From positions 2,970,924 to 3,034,923 of the forward strand of contig NC_064823.1 in assembly GCF_024166365.1 (NCBI RefSeq): a stretch of 64,000 bases of DNA, written 5' to 3'. This document shows positions 22,957 through 33,572 of the stretch, in pieces (positions within the stretch are counted from its first letter, which is position 1; every line of letters starts with the position of its first letter). The position numbers were made by a program, and so were the translations under genes. Under the pieces are notes generated by a model. It saw only the letters and a list, made by a program, of their open reading frames with translations, had not been told where the DNA came from and searched no databases. Source of the stretch: Elephas maximus indicus (lineage: Eukaryota > Chordata > Mammalia > Proboscidea > Elephantidae).

Positions 22957-23191
22957 CAGTGGTTCTCAACTGGAGGTGATTTTGTTCCTTTTCCCTCAGG
23001 AGTGTTTGGCAATGTCTAGAGACATTTTTGGTTGTCACAACTTGGCAGGGGCTGGGGGAGGGTGCAGCTGGCATCCGGTGAGTAGAGGTCAGGAATGCTG
23101 CTGAAAAAACATCCTACAGTGCAGAAGGCAGCACCCCCAACAAAGAATTTTCTATCCGAGATATCCATCTTGTTCCTGTTGAGAAGTCCTA
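22957..23191 (+). mobile_element. MER5A-like hAT-Charlie non-autonomous DNA transposon
   Basis: It opens with the terminal repeat CAGTGGTTCTCAAC and contains GGCAATGTCTAGAGACATTT and TTGGTTGTCACAAC, characteristic of MER5A. The right end GTTGAGAAGTCCTA is a decayed inverted terminal repeat. An 8-bp target duplication (CTTTAAAT at 22,949, CTTTAAAA at 23,192) is still visible. It begins only 14 bp after the younger SINE's right duplication. Confidence 0.88.
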
Positions 23192-23641
23192 CTTTAAAAA
23201 AGGACATTGGAAATACAACATTGGATTTATGCAGTATGGCTTCACTCACAGCTTTTCACAAACACTATTACTTAAAGATGGGAGAGAGGAGGTGCTGCCA
23301 CGAGGAAGAGTGCCTGGGAGGAAGTGAAATGATGCCTGTGTTCTATGTGCTGGCTGGCCATGTGACATTCCAGCTTCTCACTTCACGGCTTTCTGCCTCT
23401 GTCTCCTTGCCTGTCAGGAGGGTGAACAGTACTCACTTTTCTTACCCCACAGGTGATTGATAGGATCCAATGATTTAATATATTTAAAAGTCCTGAAGAC
23501 TTAATGTGCTACACAAATGCTAGGCATATTTTTATAAATTACTTTCATTTCACCTGGTTGTAGCCTCCTGCCTATCTGCAGACTTAACGTTGAGTGACTT
23601 GAGGCTTATTTCACTCACATATAAACCAAGGAGTATGTGGA
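23192..23641. other. Intron 1, nothing recognised
   Basis: Ordinary intronic sequence with no exon-like frame and no repeat called. Confidence 0.4.
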
Positions 23642-23776
23642 TCCCTGGTGGCGCAGTGGCTAAGAGCTCAGCTGCCAACCAAAAAGGTCAGCAGTTCGAA
23701 TCCACCAGCCACTCCTTGGAAACCCTGTAGGGACAGTTCTGTGCTGTCCTATAGGGTGACTATGTTGGTTTGGTTT
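23642..23776 (+). mobile_element. AfroSINE lacking the terminal tail
   Basis: The head (CTGGTGGCGCAGTGGCTAAG) and body are clear, but after ATAGGGTGACTATG the RTE-like terminal ~20 bp are missing and TTGGTTTGGTTT follows at once, so the copy has a small 3' deletion. Confidence 0.93.
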
Positions 23777-24654
23777 CTCATTTTTTTAATGGATATGTAT
23801 TGAGCGGCTGCTCCCTGTTGGGCACTGTCTGGGCTCCTGGGATACGGTGGTAAACAGAGCATTCTTGCCCTCTTGGCACCCACAGCAGGGCATAGTGTCA
23901 CGTCTCCGATTAGCTTTATGAAATGGTATTTGTGGTTTTATTAGGACATGTTAATGGAAGCAATTAATAAAGTAACATTTAGGAAGATCCCAAGGGTGCT
24001 AAATGCTTTGTATCTCCTTGCAAGCTTTGCTTTCTGTGACGACATTTATTTGATTATTTTTCCAAATAAAATAATTTGTTCAGGGGAGAGGATTAGTGGG
24101 TGTGGTGGCAAATCAGAGTAAAGTATGGTAGTTAAAATGAGGCAGATGGTCGTGTTTCTTTCTCTTTTTGACTAGGTGACAACTGTAGCATGATCAGAAT
24201 TTGACATCTAGCTTTGAGAGGAAATTAGACAAAAGAGGAGAACATTTAGGTAAAGAAGCAACTGGGAAGGTGCAAGGACTTGAAATGTCATGTGAAGAAC
24301 ATTCAGACGACTTGAAGGTGTTTAGTCTGATTTAGGGGGTGATATGATTGCTTTCTTAAAAGATTTGAAGGGCCATCATGTGAAGAAAGGATTAAATGTG
24401 CTCTTTATGGCCTCAAGCGGATAAATTCAGAATCAGTGGTTAGTAAGGAGCCAGGTTTTGGTTTAATATGAAAAAGAAAAAAAATTATGAGAATGAAAGC
24501 TGATCTACGATATAATGGACTGCCTCAGTGATAGAAGTGTTCCAACAAAAGTTGTTCACTTGACCGGAGTGTTGGAATGATAACGTCTTTCTTCTTTTTT
24601 AAATTATAAAACTTTAAACAATGCAGAAACAAAATGTCAGTTTGGTGAGGACAG
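23777..24654. other. Intron 1 with an old-repeat scrap
   Basis: 23,790-23,890 resembles the start of the unassigned old repeat at 1-960 (GATACGGTGGTAAACAGAGC). The rest is unremarkable. Confidence 0.35.
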
Positions 24655-24866
24655 GAGTCCCTGGGCAGTGCAAATGGTTAAACCCTCGGCAACCAACTGA
24701 AAGGTTGGCGATGCAAATCCACCTGGAGGCTCCTTGGAAGAAAGGCCTGGCAGTCTACTTCCGAAAAATCAGCTGTTGAAAAACCCTGTGGAGCAGTCCT
24801 ACTCTGACACGCATGGTGTCATCATGACTTGGAATCAATTGGACAAAAACTTTTTTTTTGGTTTGG
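24655..24866 (+). mobile_element. AfroSINE (long subfamily)
   Basis: GTCCCTGGGCAGTGCAAATG is a diverged head. The extra middle block AAAGGCCTGGCAGTCTACTT marks the longer subfamily. The tail ends ACTTGGAATCAATTGGAC and a T9 run. Confidence 0.9.
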
Positions 24867-24879
24867 CTTGATTTTGGTG

Positions 24880-24992
24880 AGGACAGGTGCTTTGTGTCTT
24901 TATTCATCTCTACACCATCATGGCAAGAAAAGGACCTACCTTTGCACAGCAGGAACTCAGTTAAGCATTTGTTGAATAATTCACTAAGTGAA
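24880..24992 (+). mobile_element. L2-like LINE 3' end
   Basis: It ends CAGCAGGAACTCAGTTAAGC then ATTTGTTGAATAATTCA, as L2 tails do. Confidence 0.5.
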
Positions 24993-26030
24993 AATAAACA
25001 AATTGAGAAGTAACAACTCTCCTTTTTTTTTTTTAATTAACTTTTATTGAGCTTCAAGTGAACGTTTACAAATCAAGTCAGTCTGTCACATATAAGTTTA
25101 TATACATCTTACTCCGTACTCCCACTTGCTCTCCCCCTAATGAGTCAGCCCTTCCAGTCTCTCCTTTCGTGACAATTTTGCCAGCTTCCCTCTATCTCTA
25201 TCCTCCCATCCCCCCTCCAGACAGGAGATGCCAACACAATCTCAAGTGTCCACCTGATATAATTAGCTCACTCTTCATCAGCATCTCTCTCCCACCCACT
25301 GTTCAGTCCCTTTCATGTTTGATGAGTTGTCTTCGGGGATGGTTCCTGTCCTGTGCCAACAGAAGGTCTGGGGACCATGGCCGCCAGGATTCCTCTAGTC
25401 TCAGTCAGACAATTAAGTATGGTCTTTTTATGAGAATTTGGGGTCTGCATCCCACTGATCTCCTGCTCCCTCAGGGGTTCTCTGTTGTGCTCCCTGTCAG
25501 GGCAGTCATTGATTGTGGCCGGGCACCAACTAGTTCTTCTGGTCTCAGGATGATGTAGGTCTCTGGTTCATGTGGCCCTTTCTGTCTCTTGGGCTCTTAG
25601 TTGTCGTGTGACCTTGGTGTTCTTCATTCTCCTTTGCTCCAGGTGGTTTGAGACCAATTGATGCATCTTAGATGGCCGCTTGATAGCATTTAAGACCCCA
25701 GACGCCACATTTCAAAGTGGGATGCAGAATGTTTTCATAATAGAATTATTTTGCCAATTGACTTAGAAGTCCCCTTAAACCATGGTCCCCAAACCCCCGC
25801 CCTTGCTCTGCTGACCTTTGAAGCATTCATTTTATCCCGGAAACTTCTTTGCTTTTGGTCCAGTCCAGTTGAGCTGACCTTCCATGTGTTGAGTGTTGTC
25901 CTTCCCTTCACCTAAAGCAGTTCTTATCTACTGATTAATCAATAAAAAACCCTCTCCCTCCCTTCCTCCCTGCCCGCCTCGTAACCACAGAAGTATGTGT
26001 TCTTCTCAGTTTGTAATATTTCTCAAGATC

Positions 26031-29000
26031 TTATAATAGTGGTCTTATACAATATTTGTCCTTTTGCCTCTGACTCATTTCGCTCAGCATAATGCCTTCC
26101 AGGTTCCTCCATGTTATGAAATGTTTCACAGATTCGTCACTGTTCTTTATCGATGCGTAGTATTCCATTGTGTGAATATACCCCAATTTATTTACCCATT
26201 CATCCGTTGATAGACACCTTGGTTGCTTCCAGCTTTTTGCTATTGTAAACAGAGCTGCAATAAACATGGGTGTGCATATATCTGTTTGTGTGAAGACTCT
26301 TATTTCTCTAGGGTATATTCCAAGGAGTGGGATTTCTGGGTTGTATGGTAGTTCTATTTCTAACTGTTTAATATAACGCCAGATAGATTTCCAAAGTGGT
26401 TGTACCATTTTACATTGCCACCAGCAGTGTATAAGAGTTCCAATGTCTCCGCAGCCTCTCCAACATTTATTATTTTGTGTTTTTTGGATTAATGCCAGTC
26501 TTGTTGGAGTGAGATGGAATCTCATCGTAGTTTTAATTTGCATTTCTCTAATGGTTAATGATCGAGAGCATTTTCTCATGTATCTGTTAGCTGCCTGAAT
26601 ATCTTCTTTAGTGAAGTGTGTGTTCATATCCTTTGCCCACTTCTTGATTGGGTTGTTTGTCTTTTTGTGGTTGAGTTTTGACAGAATCATGTAGATTTTA
26701 GAGATCAGGCGCTGGTCGGAGATGTCATAGCTGAAAATTCTTTCCCAGTCTGTAGGTGGTCTTTTTACTCTTTTGGTGAAGTCTTTAGATGAACATAGGT
26801 GTTTGATTTTTAGGAGCTCCCAGTTATCTGGTTTCTCTTTGTCATTTTTGGTAATGTTTTGTATTCTGTTTATGCCTTGTATTAGGGCTCCTAGGGTTGT
26901 CCCTATTTTTTCTTCGATGATCTTTATCATTTTAGTCTTTATGTTTAGGTCTTTGATCCACTTGGAGTTAGTTTTTGTGCATGGTGTGAAGTATGGGTCC
27001 TGTTTGATTTTTTTGCAAATGGATATCCAGTTATGCCAGCACCATTTGTTAAAAAGACTATCTTTTCCCCAGTTAACTGACACTGGTCCTTTGTCAAATA
27101 TCAGCTGCTCATATGTGGATGGATTTATATCTGGGTTCTCAATTCTGTTCCATTGGTCTATGTGCCTGTTGTTGTACCAGTACCAGGCCGTTTTGACTAC
27201 TGTGGCTGTATAATAGCTTCTGAAATCAGGTAGAGTGAGGCCTCCCACTTTCTTCTTCTTTTTCAGTAATGCTTTGCTTATCTGAGGCTTCTTTCCCTTC
27301 CATATGAAATTGGTGATTTGTTTCTCTATCACCTTAAAAAATGACATTGGAATTTGGATCGGAAGTGCGTTATATGTATAGATGGCTTTTGGTAGGATAG
27401 ACATTTTTACTATGTTAAGTCTTCCTATCCATGAGCAAGGTATGTTTTTCCACTTAAGTATGTCCTTTTTAATTTCTTGTAGTAGAGCTTTGTAGTTTTC
27501 TTTGTATAGGTCTTTTACATCCTAGGTAAGATTTATTCCTAAGTATTTTATCTTCTTGGGGGCTACTGTGAATGGTATTGATTTGGTTATTTCCTCTTCG
27601 ATGTTCTTTTTGTTGATGTAGAGGAATCCAAGTGATTTTTGTATGTTTATTTTATAACCTGAGACTCTGCCAAACTCTTCTATTAGTTTCAGTAGTTTTC
27701 TGGAGGATTCCTTAGGGTTTTCTGTGTATAAGATCACGTCATCTGCAAATAGAGATAATTTTACTTACTCCTTGCCAATCTGGATGCCCTTTATTTCTTT
27801 GTCTAGCCTAATTGCCCTGGCTAGGACTTCTAGCACAATGTTGAATAAGAGCGGTGATAAAGGGCATCCTTGTCTGGTTCCCGTTCTCAAGGGAAATGCT
27901 TTCAGGTTCTCTCCATTTAGAGTGATATTGGCTGTTGGCTTTGCATAGATGCCCTTTATTATGTTGAGGAATTTTCCTTCAATTCCTATTTTGGTGAGAG
28001 TTTTTATCAAAAATAGGTGTTGGACTTTGTCAAATGCCTTTTCTGCATCAATTGATAAGATCATGTGGTTTTTGTCTTTTGTTTTATTTATGTGATGGAT
28101 TACATTAATGGTTTTTCTGATATTAAACCAGCCTTGCATACCTGGTATAAATCCCACTTGATCGTGGTGAATTATTTTTTTGATATGTTGTTGAATTCTA
28201 TTGGCTAGAATTTTGTTGAGGATTTTTGCATCTATGTTCATGAGGGATATAGGTCTGTAATTTTCTTTTTTTGTAATGTCTTTACCTGGTTTTGGTATCA
28301 GGGAGATGGTGGCTTCATAGAATGAGTTGGGTAGTATTCCGTCATCTTCTATGCTTTGAAGTACCTTCAGTAGTAGTGGTGTTAACTCTTCTCTGAAAGT
28401 TTGGTAGAACTCTGCAGTGAAGCCGTCCGGGCCAGGGCGTTTTTTTGTTGCGAGTTTTTTGATTACCGTTTCAATCTCTTTTTTTGTTATGGGTCTATTT
28501 AGTTGTTCTACTTCTGAATGTATTAGTTTAGGTAGGTAGTGTTTTTCCAGGAATTCATCCATTTCTTCTAGGTTTGCAAATTTGTTAGAGTACAATTTTT
28601 CATAATAATCTGATATGATTCTTTTAATTTCAGTTGGTTCTGTTGTGATGTGGTCCTTCTCGTTTCTTATTCGGGTTATTTGTTTCCTTTCCTGTATTTC
28701 TGTAGTCAGTCTAGCCAATGGTTTATCAATTTTGTTAATTTTTTCAGAGAACCAGCTTTTGGCTTTGTTAATTCTTTCAATTGTTTTTCTGTTCTCTAAT
28801 CCATTTAGTTCAGCTCTAATTTTTATTATTTGTTTTCTTCTGGTGCCTGATGGATTCTTTTGTTGCTCACTTTCTATTTGTTCAAGTTGTAGGGACAGTT
28901 CTCTGATTTTGGCTCTTTCTGCTTTTTGTATGTGTGCATTTATCGATATAAATTGGCCTCTGAGCACTGCTTTTGCTGTGTCCCAGAGGTTTTGATAGGA

Positions 29001-29855
29001 AGTATTTTCATTCTCGTTGCTTTCTATGAATTTCCTTATTCCCTCCTTGATGTCTTCTATAACCCAGTCTTTTTTCAGGAGGGTATTGTTCAGTTTCCAA
29101 GTATTTGATTTCTTTTCCCTAGTTTTTCTGTTATTGATTTCTAGTTTTATTGCCTTGTGGTCTGAGAAGATGCTTTGTAATATTTCGATGTTTTGGACTC
29201 TGCAAAGGTTTGTTTTATGACCTAATATGTGGTCTATTCTAGAGAATGTTCCATGTGCGCTAGGAAAAAAAGTATACTTTGCAGCAGTTGGGTGGAGAGT
29301 TCTGTATAAGTCAATGAGGTCAAGTTGGTTGATTGTTGTAATTAGGTCTTCCGTGTTTCTATTGAGCTTCTTACTGGATGTCCTGTCCTTCTCCGAAAGT
29401 GGTGTGTTGAAGTCTCCTACTATAATTGTGGAGGTGTCTATCTCACTTTTCAGTTCTGTTAAAATTTGATTTGTGTATCTTGCAGCCCTGTCATTGGGTG
29501 CATAAATATTTAATATGGTTATGTCTTCCTGAGCAATTGTCCCTTTTATCATTATGTAGTGTCTTTCCTTATCCTTTGTGGTGGATTTAAGTCTAAAGTC
29601 TATTTTGTCAGAAATTAATATTGCTACTCCTCTTCTTTTTTGCTTATTGTTTGCTTGATATATATTTTTCCATCCTTTGAGTTTTAGTTTGTTTGTGTCT
29701 CTAAGTCTAAGGTGTGTCTCTTGTAGGCAGCATATAGACGAATCGTGTTTCTTTATCCAGTCCGTGACTCTCTGTCTCTTTATTGGTGCATTTGGTGCAT
29801 TTATTCCATTTACATTCAGCGTAATTATAGATAAATACGTGTTTAGTGTTGTCAT
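26031..29855 (-). pseudogene. L1-A ORF2 (endonuclease-reverse transcriptase) with two stop codons
   Basis: ORF2p cuts target DNA and copies L1 RNA into the break. One frame runs the full 1,275 codons, the usual length, from the ATG at 29,855 to the stop at 26,031; I checked that the frame does not shift. The N-terminal endonuclease shows LQETH, VVGDFN, SRIDHIL and SDHKAI. The reverse transcriptase follows from about residue 480 ([41 protein letters not shown]), and a Cys-rich C-terminus is visible ([18 protein letters not shown]). Two nonsense codons break it: codon 697 (27,765-27,767), just before the FADD catalytic motif, and codon 778 (27,522-27,524). Each looks like a single base change, judged against L1-B at the same places. 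As it stands it cannot make active reverse transcriptase. Confidence 0.96.
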
Positions 29856-30359
29856 TTTGATGCCTTTTTATGTGTGTTGTTGACAATTTCATTTTTCCAC
29901 ATACTTTTTTGTGCTGAGACGTTTTTCTTAGTAAATTGTGAGATCCTCATTTTCGTAGTGTTTGACTTTATGTTTGTTGAGTTGTTGCATTTTTCTTGGC
30001 TTTTATCTTGAGTTATGGAGTTGTTATACCTTTTTGTGGTTACCTTATTATTTACCCCTATTTTTCTAAGTAAAAACCTAACTTGTATTGTTCTATATCG
30101 CCTTGTATCACTCTCCATATGGCAGTTCTATGCCTCCTGTATTTAGTCCCTCTTTTTGATTATTGTGGTCTTTTACATATTGACTTCCGTGATTCCCTGT
30201 TATGAGTATTTTTTTTTTTTTTAATTAGTCTTAATTTGTTTTTGTGATTTCCCTATTTGAGTTGATATCAGGACATTCTATTTTGTGACCTTGTGTTGTG
30301 CTGGTATCTGATATTATTGGTTTTCTGACCAAGCAATATCCTTTAGTATTTCTTGTAGC

Positions 30360-31283
30360 TTTCATTTGTTTTTTGCAAATTCTCTAAACTTGTGTTTATC
30401 TGTAAATATCTTAATTTCGCCTTCATATTTCAGAGAGAGTTTTGCTGGATATATGATCCTTGGCTGGCAGTTTTTCTCCTTCAGTGCTCTGTATATGTCG
30501 TCCCATTCCCTTCTTGCCTGCATGGTTTCTGCTGAGTAGTCTGAACTTACTCTTATTGACTCTCCCTTGAAGGAAACCTTTCATTTCTCCCTGGCTGCTT
30601 TTAAAATTTTCTCTTTATCTTTGGTTTTGGCGAGTTTGATGATAATATGTCTTGGTGTTTTTCTTTCTGGATCAATCTTAAATGGGGTTCGATGAGCATC
30701 TTGGATAGATATCCTTTCATCTTTCATGATGTCAGGGAAGTTTTCTGTCAGGAGTTCTTCAACTATTTTCTCTGTGTTTTCTGCCCCCCCCCCCCGTTCT
30801 GGGACTCCAATCACACGCAAGTTATCCTTCTTAATAGAGTCCCACATGATTCTTAGGGTTTCTTCATTTTTTTTTTAATTCTTTTATCTGATTTTTTTTC
30901 AGCTATGTTGGTGTTGATTCCCTGGTCCTCCAGATGTCCCAGTCTGCATTCTAATTGCTCGAGTCTGCTCCTCTGACTTCTATTGCATTGTCTAATTCTT
31001 TAATTTTATTGTTAATCTTTTGGATTTCTACATGCTGTCTCTCTATGGATTCTTGCAACTTATTAATTTTTCTACTATGTTCTTGAATAATCTTTTTGAG
31101 TTCTTCAACAGTTTTATCAGTGTGTTCCTTGGCTTTTTCTGCAGTTAGCCTTATTTCATTTGTGATGTCTTGAAGCATTCTGTAAATCAGTTTTTTATAT
31201 TCTGTATCTGATAATTCCAGGATTGTATCTTCATTTGGGAAAGATTTTGATTCTTTTGTTTGGGGGGTTGGAGAAGCTGTCAT
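30360..31283 (-). pseudogene. L1-A ORF1 (RNA-binding chaperone), broken
   Basis: ORF1p is the trimeric RNA-binding protein that packages L1 RNA. The likely start is the ATG at 31,283 (MTASPTPQTKES), the equivalent of the L1-B start at 51,249; an ATG at 31,331 is also open. A coiled coil with heptad-like spacing occupies the first half (EELKKIIQEHSRKINKLQES). The frame is lost near 30,951, and 30,848-30,950 is shortened against L1-B. The RRM resumes in another frame (NLRVIGVPERGG) and meets a stop at 30,581-30,583. The C-terminal domain (REWDDIYRALKEKN) can be read down to about 30,370. A C13 run at 30,784-30,796 (reverse strand G) lies in the RRM segment. Confidence 0.88.
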
Positions 31284-31565
31284 GGTCTGCTTCTTTATGT
31301 GGTTTGATATGGACTCCTGTCTCCGAGCCATCACTGGGAAACTAGTTTTTCCAGAAAATCCGCTGACTGGGACGCTGGCTCCAGGCTCCGAAAACAATCG
31401 CTGCTTCCCCGTGTTTGTTCGTTTTCTGTCTCTAAATCTGTGTTTGTGGTTCAGGGTTCGTAGATTGTTATGTATGTGATCGATTCACTTGTTTTTCCAA
31501 GTCTTTGTTGCAAGAGGGATCCGAGGTAGCGTCTACCTAGTCTGCCATCTTGGTCCCGCCTCCTT

Positions 31566-32749
31566 AACTCTCCTTTTTCTGTGCTCCTCCTCTTCTCAGC
31601 AGTACTGTGGTTAACCTTTTGGAATGTATCTCTCCAGATCTCCCTCTACTCTTTTACACGTCTGTTATACATTGTACGTAAATACAAATTCATTTTTTCT
31701 GCATAAATAGTCATATTATGCATACTGTTCTGAGATCCACTTCTCCACTTCCTATTTTATTCTGGAGCTCTGTCTGTGTCCCTACATTCTTCTAGCTGCT
31801 CTAGCATTCCTAGGTTTCAGGTCGATGCTCCATAATGACCCCCTGTTGAGAGACGCCCTGGTAGTTTCTAATGTTTTGCTAATTAAACGTTGCTGCAGTG
31901 AACAATATACATACCTTTTGTACATATGGGCGCATTTCTGTAGCTCAGATTCAGGGTTCTTTCCATATATATAATATGTATAAACAGAAAGAAGTTGGCA
32001 GAAAGTCTCCTAATCCAGTATAGTTTAATACAGGCATCTCAATCTTATTACAACCCATTTTAGAGCAAAGGATAATTGTGTCTCCTTAAAAATATGGTTT
32101 AAAAAAAAGTCATCGGTAACCAGTGGTGGTCTTTGCAGTCTTATGTGAACGCTAGTCTTTCAAGGCCTTGTACCTGGCAACTGACACATCGGGCAGTGAT
32201 GACGTTTGTTCTGGTCATCTGGTCCTAACGAGGTTATTGTACTAGAGTTTAATTAACCAGCTCTTGCTCATTCCCGGAAAGTGGGAAACTCACGTTCTCG
32301 AACAAGCTTGTAGTTCTCTTCATCTTCCCTGAGCTTTGTGTTTCCCAGGCCTGATTGTGTGGCTTTGTTTGTAAACTGTATTCCAGTTTGTGATGTAACA
32401 CACGGGGTGTCGGTGAGTGCAGGTGTGAGTGGTCGTAACATTCTCAGTTATGTGACTTGCCACTTCTTACATGTTAAATTACCCTGACTAATCCAGTCGT
32501 CTGTGTAACATGGTAATAACTACCTGCTGACCTGGCCAGCTGTGGAAAATGCATCAAAATGGACTTGCTTCGACAGTCACCTTATAGCATTTGTTTAGAC
32601 AGTGAGAAGTCCTGTCAGTTTTCATTACACACGTGTGCTGAGGTGGTCCAAAGACTGCCCTGCATCTGAGTTCTTGGTTATTTCGATTTACCTTTGGCAA
32701 AGCAGCTTCCTGACACTGAGATAGTAATAACTACAGCCTATATATTTTT
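31566..32749. other. Intron 1 with a possible old L1 fragment
   Basis: 31,600-31,960 reads like an antisense old L1 3' region (TTGCTGCAGTGAACAATATA). After that nothing is recognised. Confidence 0.35.
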
Positions 32750-32760
32750 ATATATTTACA

Positions 32761-32939
32761 CGGAAACCCTGGTGGCGTAGTGGTTAAGACCTACGTCCGC
32801 TAACCAAAAGGACGGCAGTTGGAAACCACCAGACGCTCCTTGGAAACTCTATGGGGCAGTTCTGTTCTGTCCTGTAGGGCTGCTATCAGTCAGAATTGAC
32901 TCAATGGCAAAAGCTTGCTTTTTTTTCTTTTTTTTTTTA
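32761..32939 (+). mobile_element. AfroSINE with perfect 11-bp target duplication
   Basis: ATATATTTACA flanks it at 32,750-32,760 and 32,940-32,950. The head GAAACCCTGGTGGCGTAGTG and a long T/C-rich end are present. It inserted exactly at the left border of the next SINE. Confidence 0.96.
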
Positions 32940-32951
32940 ATATATTTACAT

Positions 32952-33572
32952 GAAGGCAGTGAAGGTTCATTGGTAAAACTCTCACCTTCTGTGCAGACCA
33001 GACATGATCTCCAGCCAATGCACTTTATTTGCAGCCACCTGTCAGTGATGGCCTGTGTGTCACTGGGTTGCTGAGCAGATCTTTGTGGAGCTTCCAGACT
33101 AAGATGGAGCAGGAAGAAAGGCCTGGTGATGTACTTCCAAATATCAGCCAGTGAACCGGTCACAGTGATCTGACCCACAACTGATCGTGGGGATGGCACA
33201 GCACTGTGATCCACAGCTGATCGTGGGGATGGCACAGCACTGTGATCCACAGCTGATCGTGGGGATGGCACAGCACTGTGACCCACAGCTGATCGTGGGG
33301 ATGGCACAGCACTGTGACCCACAGCTGATCGTGGGGATGGCACAGCACTGTGACCCACAGCTGATCGTGGGGATGGCACAGCACTGTGACCCACAGCTGA
33401 TCGTGGGGATGGCACAGCACTGTGACCCACAGCTGATCGTGGGGATGGCACAGCACTGTGACCCACAGCTGATCGTGGGGATGGCACAGTATTGGGCAGT
33501 GTTTCATTCCGCTGTGCATGGGGTTGCTGTGAGGGAGTCAGGGCCAACTCCATGGCAGCAAACAAGAGCAAG
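32952..33572 (+). mobile_element. tRNA-Gly-headed SINE with RTE-like tail and internal minisatellite
   Basis: The first 67 bp (32,956-33,022) match a tRNA-Gly by eye: GCAGTGAAGGTTCATTGGTA against the gene's GCATTGGTGGTTCAGTGGTA (16 of 20), and the exact acceptor end GCCAATGCA. A unique body of about 150 bp follows, then a 36-bp tandem repeat (33,184-33,489). The tail from about 33,478 (GATGGCACAGTATTGGGCAG through GTGCATGGGGTTGC) matches about 90 bp of the RTE 3' end at 58,400-58,490. TATTTACAT/TATTTGCAT flank it as a probable target duplication. Confidence 0.8.
33184..33489. repeat. 36-bp minisatellite, about 8.5 copies
   Basis: The unit begins GATCGTGGGGATGGCACAGC and continues ACTGTGACCCACAGCT. 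Copies start every 36 bp from 33,184 to 33,472. The first two copies differ by one base (GATCCAC instead of GACCCAC); the rest are identical, which points to recent array growth. It keeps frames open on both strands by chance, because 36 is a multiple of 3. Confidence 0.98.

Larger units (their letters stand above)
25028..31565 (-). mobile_element. Near-full-length L1 (L1-A)
   Basis: This is a 6.5-kb L1 read on the minus strand. It has the 5' end GGCGGGACCAAGATGGCAGA at about 31,558, ORF1 remains, an inter-ORF spacer, ORF2, a ~1-kb 3' UTR and a poly-A tail (T run at 25,024-25,036). A perfect 13-bp target duplication, AACTCTCCTTTTT, flanks it at 25,015-25,027 and 31,566-31,578, with the A-rich side that L1 endonuclease prefers. 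Preserved duplications and few lesions make it the youngest L1 here. It is antisense to MAML3, inside intron 1. It lacks about 1 kb of 5' UTR compared with L1-B. Confidence 0.97.

Noticed and set aside
25058-25558. 166-codon + strand frame
   Set aside because: It is the antisense of the L1-A 3' UTR.
26773-29883. Series of + strand hydrophobic frames
   Set aside because: They are antisense shadows of L1-A ORF2; A-rich L1 coding sequence reads as Phe/Leu-rich frames on the other strand.
32956-33022. Functional tRNA-Gly gene
   Set aside because: Stem positions and the B-box are mutated and it continues into a SINE body, so it is a SINE head.
33184-33489. CRISPR-like array
   Set aside because: The repeats are head-to-tail without unique spacers, in a mammalian SINE.
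32849-33571. 240-codon minus-strand repeat protein and its + strand partner (33,187-33,603)
   Set aside because: Both arise because the 36-bp minisatellite unit has no stop in those frames; it is SINE-derived DNA.
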